A stretch of 64,000 bases of DNA from Neocallimastix lanati (nom. inval.) (lineage: Eukaryota; Neocallimastigomycota; Neocallimastigomycetes; Neocallimastigales; Neocallimastigaceae): contig JACVTC010000081.1 of the NCBI GenBank assembly GCA_016946835.1, forward strand, positions 740,001-804,000. The letters are read 5' to 3'. The notes under the pieces are model-generated. The model worked only from the letters and a program-made list of their open reading frames with translations, was not told the origin of the DNA and made no database searches. The translations under genes were made by a program, and so were the position numbers. Shown here in pieces: positions 33,546-44,600 of the stretch (the first letter of the stretch is position 1; each line of letters begins with the position of its first letter).

Positions 33546-34094
33546 TGGTACGTTACTCACTAAAATAGAATAAATTATTAAAAATATAAGAAAATAAATA
33601 ATTCTTTAGTTATTTTATTATAATAGGTATAAGGTTTAATTAGTATATAAAAATATAATATTAATAAAAATAATTTTAATTAATAGATAACCAATAAGAA
33701 TTAAGATAAATTATAGTATAAAAATAAGTGAAAGATAAAATATTAACAAAGGAGGAACTTAATAATTTAATATCTTTAAAGAATATAATAGTTAGAATAG
33801 GAATTATAAAATATTTATTCGGGTGAATAAATATTTAGGATATTTTGGTTAATATTATTATTTAAAGATATAATAAAGTTATAATAAAATTAAATGTACT
33901 TATTTAAAGAACAAAACTTATAAATAAAATAAAGACTTAAAAGTAACACACTATTATTTATTAAAAATTTATTATTAATTTTGTGTTATAATTTTTTTTA
34001 TTTATTTCTTTTATTAGAATATATTATTTTATAGTTTTACAACTTGCTTTCCCCAAATCATATAAAAGGTACAATATATAAAAATAACGTACCA
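33546..34094 (+). repeat. LTR or short element with 10-bp terminal inverted repeat
   Basis: 549 bp starting TGGTACGTTA and ending TAACGTACCA, perfect 10-bp inverted ends, flanked by T4. The ends resemble the start of the element A LTR (TGGTACGA). A solo LTR is likeliest; a small DNA transposon is possible. Confidence 0.6.
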
Positions 34095-34098
34095 TTTT

Positions 34099-34938
34099 TG
34101 GTAAAGAACGAATATATAATGGATTATTAATTAGAATTTCAACTTACTTTAGAATCCATTATATTATTCTTTACTTAATATTACTTTACTATATTTTCTA
34201 TACTAAAATATTTTCTAAATATATTTTTTTTTATATTTTTATTAAAAGTTTCTAAAATATTATCAATAATTCTATATTTTTATTATTAATATCAATATCT
34301 ATAATTTAACCTTAAATTTTATTATTTTATTAAAGTGTTTATTATCAATATTAATATTTTATTTTTATTTTCAAATATATTATTATATTATTATTATATT
34401 GTATCACTATTAAAATTGTATTCTTTTTAGTATTTTATTTTATTTTTAAATTGATTATTTAATATTTTTATTCCCAACAAATAAAATCAAATCTTAATCG
34501 ATTAATAATAAATATTAAATATATTATAGTTTTTAAATTTATTTTATATAAAATATAAGAATATTATATTAACATTCTTGATTAAAATAACTTTATTTTT
34601 CTGTAAAATCTTTTTAAATTTTGTTTGTTACTTTTCGTATATATTAAATAATTTAGTTTTAGTATATGAAAAATTTTATATAATATTATAAAAACAAAAT
34701 TTATTACAATAAAAATACTTATGAATTAGTTAATTTATATTAATATAAAATTTTAAGTAATTAGTAATAGTAAATATTTTTTTTTAAATATGATAATAAA
34801 ATGTAGAAAGGCTTTACATATTTATTTTTTTTTCAAAAAGTATAAATAAGTGAAGTTTTTCAATAATTAAAATGTAGACAGAAAAATATTAAAAATAAAT
34901 AGTTAAATAAAAATTCTAATAAAACCCGAACCATAACA
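34099..34938 (+). repeat. LTR-like block TGGTAAAG..CATAACA with internal foldback
   Basis: Starts after a T4 run and ends CCCGAACCATAACA before another T4 run. Near its start GTAAAGAACG..ATAATGGATT pairs with AATCCATTATA..TTCTTTAC (about 34101-34177). No gene. Confidence 0.5.
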
Positions 34939-34942
34939 TTTT

Positions 34943-35283
34943 TGTTATGAGACAATAAAAAAAAACGAATAATAATTAAATATTCAATTATATACAAAAA
35001 AGATTATAATATTTGTTAACAATACTTTATAATAATTTATATTAATATTTTATAATAGTTTTATATCAATATTTTATAATAGTTTTATATTAATATTTTA
35101 TAATAGTTTTATATTAATATTTTATAATAGTTTTATATTAATATTTTATAATAGTTTTATATTAATATTTTATAATAGTTTTATATTAATATTTTATAAT
35201 AGTTTTAATATTAATATTCTATAATAGTTTTATATTAAAATCTTGTAATAATTTATATTAAAATTTTATAATAATTTATACTA
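34943..35283 (+). repeat. LTR-like fragment with a 24-bp tandem repeat
   Basis: Starts TGTTATGAGAC. From about 35030 to 35280 it consists of about ten tandem copies of a 23-25 bp unit (TTTTATATTAATATTTTATAA type). Its right end lacks a CA, so it is truncated or ends in the tandem array. Confidence 0.6.
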
Positions 35284-35287
35284 TTTT

Positions 35288-35982
35288 TGATAAAGAATGA
35301 AATAATAATGATATTTTTAATATAAATTCTTAATAATTGTTAAGATAATAACTGAATTTATTTATTTATAAAAAAAATTATATAATACGCCATCTTAAAA
35401 TATATGGCTTATATCTATTCACCTGCGGTTCCGAAACGCGCTATCCCCTCTTACAACATATTTATGTTAATTTCAATTATTCAAATTAATTATATAATTA
35501 AATTTATTAATTAAATATTATTATGTAACTTAAAAAGTATAAAAGAAAGATGTAAAAATCAATCTTTTATGTTCTCTTTGTAAGGTTATTGTAAAATTAC
35601 CTTAATAGAGTAACAGTTTATAGATATTTAATTATTAAATAAAAAGAAATTATTATAAATATAAATAATTAAATAATTTTAATTATTAAAGTTTATTATA
35701 AATAAAATTCTTATAAAACTAAACCATTTAAATATTTATTATTATTTTATATCTATATAGCATATTACTATATAGACATATTATATTATTTAATCAATTA
35801 TAATAGGAATTAAATTATATTAATAATAGAATTACTTGTTTAATAATTATATATATTTATTATATTAAATTAATAATAATTAATAAATTACAAGACATTA
35901 TAAAATTATAAATCATTATTAAAAATAACTAACTAAAAATATAACTAATTACAAGAGAATAAAATTTAAATGAATAATCAAA
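35288..35982 (+). repeat. LTR-like leader of a small element, with TATA and self-primer module
   Basis: Starts TGATAAAGAATG after a T run. 35387-35452 carries a copy of the GCGTTTCGG foldback end (ATACGCCATC..GAAACGCGC). TATAAAAGAAAG at about 35538 is followed 42 nt later by GTAAGGTTAT, the same promoter/start module as in the element B LTR. The LTR end is not defined. Confidence 0.45.
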
Positions 35983-36633
35983 ATGGAATTATCTGAATAT
36001 TTATATAGGAAATTAAACCATTTGTGCAAAGAGAGTAACGACCTCAATAAAATCATTAAAAAAGAATTTGAAAATTTATCTAATTATATTATAACTATTG
36101 ATTTGTATAAAAATTACATATCAGAAATAAAACCTCCTAAATATTCGAAATCTATAATTCGAAATAACAATAATATTTTTAAAATTTATTATGTTGAGAA
36201 TTGCAGAGATGCTGGAAGATTAGAAAAATATTTAAAATTCAATAAGAAACAAAATATAAATAAAATCTCCATACAAGAAGAAGAAATCATAATTAATAGA
36301 ATAAAAATTCAATAAGAAACAAAATATAAATAAAATCTCCATACAAGAAGAACCAATCATAATTAATAGAAATAATAATTATTTTAACCTACTTAAAAGA
36401 TTCAGAAGTTATTATAATTCGGAAGATAATATTAATAATAATAAAAAAAAAGAAAATATTATTAATGTGAAAGAAGTCAAGAATAAAACATGTGTAGCTG
36501 ATAAAAGAACATCTTATATACAGGGTGCCATAGCGAAATTAAAGGACAAAAACCAAGTCGTAGGAATGAGATTCTACAAAGAGTATGTGGAGAAGAAGAA
36601 AAGAAAAGCGATAATGTTAAGAAAGAAAAATTA
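35983..36633 (+). pseudogene. Unrecognised Asn/Lys-rich element protein, broken by a 70-bp duplication
   Basis: The frame starting MELSEYLYRKLNHL runs 110 codons to a stop at 36315. The stretch 36238-36307 is repeated directly at 36308-36377 with few changes. Seventy is not a multiple of three, so the duplication causes the stop; in the second copy the frame continues from FNKKQNINKI to ..MLRKKN and TAA at 36633. The undisrupted product would be about 190 residues, basic and Asn-rich. No domain was recognised. Position after an LTR-like block and before a polypurine tract suggests a gag-like or accessory protein of a small retroelement. Confidence 0.45.
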
Positions 36634-36636
36634 ATA

Positions 36637-37011
36637 GTGATGAAGATTAAACCTGTTAATAAAGAAATAAAAGAAGAAAATACTAATTCAACTTTGAATA
36701 AGTCAAGAAAAATAAAAATAAAAATTAATTCTAAGAAATATAATATAATTCATAATAAAAATAACACAAAGAAAATTAATATTATTGTTCTAAAGGAAAT
36801 TTTGAGTAAAACTTGTAATAATAGAAAGGCTACTAATATTTTAGAACGTAATTATAAAATTAGAAAGAAGAAAAAGAACCATTATGGAAGTAAATTGAGA
36901 CTTCAAAGGATGAAGTCTAAATTTAGGGGGGACGTCATGGTAACGGGACGCCCTAATAACTACGAAATAAACAATAAATTCGAAGATAAAGTTATAAGAT
37001 TAAATATTTAA
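36637..37011 (+). CDS. Unrecognised basic protein overlapping a polypurine tract and LTR
   Basis: 124 codons from ATG four bases after the preceding stop; very Lys/Asn/Ile-rich, no known domain. The end of the frame runs through AGGGGGGACGTCA (about 36925-36937) and 70 bp into the LTR that starts at 36938. It may be the C-terminal part of the preceding broken frame. Expression is uncertain. Confidence 0.3.
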   Translation: MMKIKPVNKEIKEENTNSTLNKSRKIKIKINSKKYNIIHNKNNTKKINIIVLKEILSKTCNNRKATNILERNYKIRKKKKNHYGSKLRLQRMKSKFRGDVMVTGRPNNYEINNKFEDKVIRLNI

Positions 37012-37458
37012 ATTTTAAGAAATAAACAACCATAACCTTAAATTAGATAAAAAAAAATATAAAAAGATATAAATAAGAAAATAATTATAAAAGGAGAGAT
37101 GGGGAAAGATAAGAATAGGAGAGGAAAAAAATATAAAAATGTGGTGTAGAATAGAGATATAATAAGAAATAAAAATATATACTTAGTTAGATGATAATAA
37201 AAATGTAGTAATTAAAATAATTTGTAATAAAGTAATATAATAAAAAAAATATTAATAAAAAATAATAATAAAAAAATTTAATAATAAAAAAATAAAAGTT
37301 ATTAATTTTTGAGTTTATTCAATTTAGAATAATTTATCTTAACTAGAGTAGTGTCAATAAGCCCAAGGTACAACCACGTACTATTTTTAATACAGTACGA
37401 TCAAATAATACTAATTGTGCGAGAATAATATATTCCTTAAATAACATAAACCATACCA
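36938..37458 (+). repeat. LTR TGGTAACGGG..CATACCA
   Basis: 521 bp with TG/CA ends, preceded by a G-rich polypurine tract (about 36925-36930) and followed by T3-T4 and the next LTR start. It probably closes the small element that begins near 35288, although no matching 5' LTR was found. Confidence 0.55.
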
Positions 37459-37461
37459 TTT

Positions 37462-38881
37462 TGATAAATAATGAAATTAATAAATCTTAAACATTTATTA
37501 TAAATAAAATCAAAACTTACCTTAGACAAGTTTGATTATAATTTAATAAAAATAAAAATTAATTAACTAAATAAATCAAATAAATTAAAAATCAAATTAT
37601 AAAAAAATTAATATTACTAAAATTACAATTTAAAAAGAGACTGTAATTAAACAAATAAATTACACTTAAAAATACATAAATACTCAGATAAGAAAAAAAA
37701 ATAATATATATATTTATTAAAATAAAAATATTAAAAATTAAATTCAAAATAAAATAATTAATTTTTATAATTAGTTTTATAATAAATTATATAATTAATT
37801 AATTTTATAATTAAATAACATGGTATGTCATTAATTATTTAAATTTAATTAATTATTATAACTAATGCCAACATCTTGATCTGACCAACTTAACCAAAAT
37901 CGAGAATTTTTACGCTAATTAATCCGTAACCTTTCTCAAACCCCGAAAAACTTAACATATAAATCTAAACCTAAACTAAATTAAATAATTCAATTGATTA
38001 ACCGTCCATAATCTTAAAAAAATAAAAATTAAATTAAACTCTTCAAATAAATTTCTACTTTTTAAGGAAAAAATATAATAAAAAAAAACTGTATTAATTA
38101 AAAAGTTATAATAAAAAATATATATTAATTAAAAATTTAACTTTAAAAAAAAAAATATCTCGATACCAACTTAAAATCGAAAAGTTGGTGCAAATTAAAA
38201 AATTTTATTATAAATTACACCTTAAACTGTAAACAAAAAGTCCACCTTAAAATATTTTTCTAAAATAAAAATATTAACAATAAAAATCAATAATAAACAA
38301 AATAATAAACACTACTATAGATAAATTATCTACAATTATTTATAACAAAACTTATTAAAAATATTATAAAACATAATAAAAATATTCTTTCTTCATATAT
38401 TATTAATTCCTTAATATAAACTTAAAAAAAAAAAAAAACATGTGTTTAATTCTTGTTATTTCTAGAAAATAAATAAATAAATACTTTAAAAGTAACTTTC
38501 TTTAATATTTTAACTTATAAATAGTCTTATAAAATAATAAATTTGTAAATAAACAATCTTCTTTTATTTGTTTTATTTCTTTTTATTTTCTTTTATTATT
38601 TAAAATAAAATAGTTTAAAATAGTTTAATTTTTTTAAAAAATATAAAAATAGATGTAATATTTTTCATTATTCAATTATTTTTTGTTATTATATTTTATA
38701 ATTAATATATAATATTAATTTTATTATTATTATTTATATAAAATTTTATTTAATAATCAGGTTATTAAATTTTACAATTAATATATATATTAATTTAATT
38801 GTTAGATAAACATTTATGTTTAATTTTTATTTAATAATCATTATTAAAATTTATTATTATTTTAATATAAAATTTTTATAT
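37462..38881 (+). repeat. LTR-like DNA starting TGATAAATAATG
   Basis: The start resembles 13849 (TGATAAATAAC). The block holds two slightly GC-richer patches (about 37865-38020 and 38155-38195, with ACCAACTTAA in both) but no gene. Its right boundary is lost in the following microsatellite. Confidence 0.4.
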
Positions 38882-39172
<291 letters not shown>

Positions 39173-40106
39173 ATTTTATTATAAAACATGTTTTCTTTAA
39201 AACCTTATTTTTGAAAGTGTAAACAATTTTCTAACATCTTTTAATAATTTTGAAATACCTAGTTGGTACTTCCAACCCTATATCGGATTAAGCCAATTAG
39301 AAGCGTATTTCAATAAACAGAGTAAAAAAAAAAAAAAAATAATTATAATAATAAAAATAAAAATAATAAAAATAAAAATAGAAATTTTGGAATTTGAGCG
39401 ATACTAGGTCGATCTTGTCGAATTCCATATTAATAATTCAACAATAATTAATTAAGAATAGAATATTAATTTATAATGAATAAAATAATATTTAAAAAAT
39501 ACTTTATGTTTAAATTATATTATATATTATATTTAATAATTTTCTTTTGAAGGTTTTATAATAATATTTATTTAATAAGAATAAGCATAGAATCATTAAT
39601 ATATAATTATTATGAAATACTATAACCTTACCAAGAACATAAAAGATGAATTTAATAATTCTTCTTTTATACTTTGTAAGTTACATTTAATAATATATCT
39701 AATAAAGATAAAATTAAGTTTTAATATAAATATTAATAATAATAGAATATTTAATAAGATAAAAAAAATAAGTATTTAATATAATATTGAATATTCATAA
39801 ATTAATGTTTTTTTTTTTTTTTTTTTTTTTTATACAGCCGCGATTATTGCGAACTTCAATCTTTATTTATTTATTCTTTTATTAATTTCATGAATATTTT
39901 TTATTTTTAAAATAAAAAGTACAGAATTAATTTAATAAAAAAATATATTATTTATCCATTTAGAACATAATAATATTTAGAATAGTAATGTGAAATAAAA
40001 AAAAAAAAAAAAAAAAAAAAAAGAAAAAAAAATAATATACAAAAATAAAAGTGTCTAAATAAATTGGGAAAAAAAAGTTCATAGGCAACGAACCTCACCT
40101 CCAGAT
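39173..40106. other. Intergenic, with an LTR promoter fragment on the minus strand
   Basis: At about 39617-39682 the minus strand reads TATAAAAGAAGAAT, then 40 nt from its start GTAAGGTTAT, the same module as in the element B LTR. 39250-39330 is a patch of balanced composition without an open frame. T23 near 39811, and A runs near 39998-40022. GCCGCGATTATTGCGAACTT at about 39837 recurs in diverged form at about 40998. Confidence 0.45.
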
Positions 40107-40225
40107 GACTTATTCCGAATTAGGGTTCGAATTGACTATCTGAAAGAAATTAAGGTCTTCTCCTTCTGAGGCCTTGGCCCTGCTAGCCTGTCTTACTGCA
40201 TTTTCAACATTAACTCTCCTGGTTT
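40107..40225 (-). pseudogene. Short coding-like remnant
   Basis: The minus strand reads RRVNVENAVRQASRAKASEG.. to a TAA at about 40109, with normal-looking codon composition, preceded upstream by a long poly-A run on that strand. It may be a C-terminal exon or gene fragment related to the remnant just upstream. No family recognised. Confidence 0.3.
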
Positions 40226-40338
40226 TTTTTTTTTTTTTTTTTTTTTAGACTAGGAATAAACTTTATTTAATAATATTTTTTTAAAAAATACATGAAGTTT
40301 AAATACATGAAATTTTTTTTTATATTAATATTAAAAAA

Positions 40339-40830
40339 CTACGTTATGAGATTCGAGGACGAAATGGCCTCTAACTCTTCCCATTCATCGAAGATAACTC
40401 CATGTGGATGAAAATTATCATTCGAATCTGTATCAGAATTTCTTCTTTGCCTTATCGTTACGACATCGACTCTCTTGACAACGGTAGGTCTAACACTGTA
40501 CAAATCGATCATGGTGTAAAAATCACCAATCACAATAGGCATAACGTTAGTAAGGAATTCCGCAAGCCCCACAAAATATGAAATCGGGAAAGAAGACTCG
40601 TTCGAAGGTGATTGAAAAATATTATTAATAAATCGCCTTCTTTCCCCCGAGCCGATCTTTAAGATTTCAAATACTGCATTTCCGCCAAGAAGGAGACACA
40701 GCGCGTAGACGCTCCTGGTTAGTTTGCGTTTATACTTTCGGAATAGTAGCTTTTATCGAGTACTAGCCCTAGGCATAATTTCTGTAAAGAGATTCCACAA
40801 ATCGCACCAAGAATGGCGGTTTAAGAATAA
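40339..40830 (-). pseudogene. Truncated multi-pass membrane-protein-like gene
   Basis: The last frame ends ..WEELEAISSSNLIT at 40339. Read upstream it is open to about 40760 and contains a hydrophobic segment SVYALCLLLGGNAVFEILKI, then GLAEFLTNVMPIVIGDFYTM, then an acidic Ser-rich tail. Above 40760 the continuation (ILGAICGISLQKLCLGLVL, also hydrophobic) is in another frame. It looks like the end of a polytopic membrane protein with cytoplasmic tail, frameshifted and lacking a start. A receptor-like protein is one possibility only. A short intron could explain the frame change. Its base composition is clearly host-gene-like. Confidence 0.5.
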
Positions 40831-41248
40831 TCATCAGAAAGGATTTGATTTTTAAACAAAATAAAGCATCCCCATTTCTTTTTATAATTTAAACCAATAG
40901 AAGTTAAAAAAAAAAAAAAATATAATAAAATTAAATAAAAATAAAAATAATTTTTTGATTTATACCCCTTAAGGGTCAATATATATATATATTTTATGGC
41001 CGTAATGATTGCGAACTTTTAACTTTATTCCTTTTTTTTAGTATTTTTCTACAAAAAAATTTCATTAAGACAGTGGACTTATTTATATATCGGAAGAATA
41101 AAATAATAACTATTAAAATATTACATAATAACGTATAATAAATAATTGAATAATAAATAATATATTATAATAAGAGAAAATAAAAAAAACCTAAAAATAA
41201 ATAGCAAATAATAAAAAATAAAGATTTTATATATTCCATATTTCTTAC

Positions 41249-41293
<45 letters not shown>

Positions 41294-41674
41294 CTTTAAT
41301 TAAAAATTTATTTTTATTTAATTTTTTATATTTTTTTTTGCTTTGTATTTTTTTAATTTTATATTTTACTTCTGATTAATATACATATATACATATATAT
41401 ATTCATTAATTTTATATTTAAATAAAAAAAATTCTATTTATATTTTATTCATTTAATTTTATCATGTCATTTTCTCTCCTATTTTGTATTATATATTTTT
41501 ATATATACAACTTGCTTTTTTTTTTTTTTTTCTAAAATTCTTTATATATATATTTATATAAAATCTTTTTAATTTTTAATTTTTTTTTTATTTTTTTTAT
41601 TTTTTAATATATCTTTAATTATTTAAATTTTAATAGTAATTTATAATTTAATTTAATTTAATCCATAATTATAT
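40831..41674. other. Intergenic, downstream of the GH26 gene
   Basis: AT-rich with T runs near 41251-41289 and 41518-41531 (poly-A on the GH26 coding strand). CGTAATGATTGCGAACTTTTAAC near 41004 echoes 39840. No gene. Confidence 0.45.
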
Positions 41675-44600
41675 TTAATTTTTACAAGTTTCTTCAACGA
41701 TACCACACCATTCACCGTTATTTGCTCCCCATTTACCACTTTCGTCGGTTGTAATAACTTCACAATCGGTACAGCATTTGTAACCTAAGGAGACGGACCA
41801 ACAGGTATCGTCGGTTTCAGATATACCACACCATTCACCGTTTTCGGCACCCCATTTACCACTTTCATCAACTTCAACGACTCTGGTGTTACCGGCAGAA
41901 CAGCATTTATAACCGAACTTTTCAGACCAACACTCAGTTGGAGTAACTGGAGTAGTTTCAACTGTAGTAGTTTCAGTTGGAGTTTCAACTGGAATGGTTT
42001 CAGATGGAGTTTCACCTGAATTGATTCTCTTGGCTGGTGGATAGGCACTAATACCCTTCTTCCAAGCTTCAGCAGCAGCTTCAGAGGAATCAATTCCCCA
42101 ATCTCCTTCATTATCTGGTTTACTTTCACTGAAGACAATAAGACCAACAATTCTTGGGAACTTAGTTGGAAGAACTTCAAACATATGTTCAAACCAAGCT
42201 GCCTTGTCACCACCAGTTTCAGAAGATGAGAATTCTGCAAGAATCATTGGCTTATTGAATTTGGAAAGAGCATTGTAAGCATCAGTGAAAACTTCCTCGA
42301 AAGTGTTCCACTTTGACCAACTTTGAGCTGTACCCCAGTTGTAACCATCAATAGAAGTGTAATCAACATAATCATCACCTGGGTAAGAACCAGTTAAAGT
42401 AGCTGAACCAGAACTATTACAGTTAGTAGTCCAAATCCATTTAACATTACTAACTTTAGCTTCACGGAATTTATCAACAAGGTAACGGTAAGCTTCAGCA
42501 AGCTTATCTTCCGAATTGTTAACACTATCAGCAGCAGCACCCCAAGTGTACCAATCACCATTAGCTTCATGAAGTGGACGAAGCCAAACTTCTTCTCCGA
42601 ATTCCTTAATACCCTTAATGTAGGAATCAATGTAAGCATCACCCTTACCATCAAGAATATCTTGAGCAGTGTATGGAGTTGGCATCCAAGTCATCATTAA
42701 AATAGAACCATTGGCTTTAGCAACATCTAAATATTCCTTAGTCCATGACCATTCATGATATTGCCAGATGACAAAGAGATTAATAACATCTAAATGTCTA
42801 TCTTGTAATTTTTCGAAAGAAGCAACATTCTTAGCATTTGGTTGTGGGTATTCTGGTAATTTTTCTGGTCCACCGACCCAAGCACCAATGAACATAGAAT
42901 CAAAAGTATCACCCTTGATAACTTCAGTAGATGGAGCTTCTGTTGGTTCAGGAGCTTGAGTAGTTTCAGCTGGAGTAGTTTCAGCTGGAGTTTCAACTGG
43001 AGTGGTTTCAGATGGAGTTTCACCTGAATTGATTCTCTTGGCTGGTGGATAGGCACTAATACCCTTCTTCCAAGCTTCAGCAGCAGCTTCAGAGGAATCA
43101 ATTCCCCAATCTCCTTCATTATCTGGTTTACTTTCACTGAAGACAATAAGACCAACAATTCTTGGGAACTTAGTTGGAAGAACTTCAAACATATGTTCAA
43201 ACCAAGCTGCCTTGTCACCACCAGTTTCAGAAGATGAGAATTCTGCAAGAATCATTGGCTTATTGAATTTGGAAAGAGCATTGTAAGCATCAGTGAAAAC
43301 TTCCTCGAAAGTGTTCCACTTTGACCAACTTTGAGCTGTACCCCAGTTGTAACCATCAATAGAAGTGTAATCAACATAATCATCACCTGGGTAAGAACCA
43401 GTTAAAGTAGCTGAACCTGAACTGTTACAGTTAGTAGTCCAAATCCATTTAACATTGCTAACCTTAGCTTCACGGAATTTATCAACAAGATAACGGTAAG
43501 CTTCAGCAAGCTTATCTTCGGAATTATTAACACTATCAGCAGCAGCACCCCAAGTGTACCAATCACCATTAGCTTCATGAAGTGGACGAAGCCAAACTTC
43601 TTCTCCGAATTCCTTAATACCCTTAATGTAGGAATCAATGTAAGCATCACCCTTACCATCAAGAATATCTTGAGCAGTGTATGGAGTTGGCATCCAAGTC
43701 ATCATTAAAATAGAACCATTGGCTTTAGCAACATCTAAATATTCCTTAGTCCATGACCATTCATGATATTGCCAGATAACAAAGAGATTAATAACATCTA
43801 AATGTCTATCTTGTAATTTTTCGAAAGAAGCAACATTCTTAGCATTTGGTTGTGGGTATTCTGGTAATTTTTCTGGTCCACCGACCCAAGCACCAATGAA
43901 CATAGAATCAAAAGTATCACCCTTGATTACTTCAGTAGATGGAGCTTCTGTTGGTTCAGCAACTTGAGTAGTTTCAGCTGGAGTAGTTTCAGCTGGAGTT
44001 TCAACTGGAGTGGTTTCAGATGGAATTTCACCTGAATTGATTCTCTTGGCTGGTGGATAGGCACTAATACCCTTCTTCCAAGCTTCAGCAGCAGCTTCAG
44101 ACGAATCAATTCCCCAATCTCCTTCATTATCTGGTTTACTTTCACTGAAAACAATAAGACCAACAATTCTTGGGAACTTAGTTGGAAGAACTTCAAACAT
44201 ATGTTCAAACCAAGCTGCTTTGTCACCACCAGTTTCGGATGATGAGAATTCTGCAAGAATCATTGGCTTATTGAATTTGGAAAGAGCATTGTAGGCATCA
44301 GTGAAAACTTCTTCAAAAGTGTTCCACTTTGACCAACTTTGAGCTGTACCCCAGTTGTAACCATCAATAGAAGTGTAATCAACATAATCATCACCTGGGT
44401 AAGAACCAGTTAAAGTAGCTGAACCAGAACTGTTACAGTTAGTAGTCCAAATCCATTTAACATTGCTAACCTTAGCTTCACGGAATTTATCAACAAGGTA
44501 ACGGTAAGCTTCAGCAAGCTTATCTTCCGAATTATTAACACTATCAGCAGCAGCACCCCAAGTGTACCAATCACCATTAGCTTCATGAAGTGGACGAAGC

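Noticed and set aside
40080-40200. Possible tRNA-like sequence with GGGTTCGAATTG
   Set aside because: The arms do not pair on either strand; the opposite strand looks coding.
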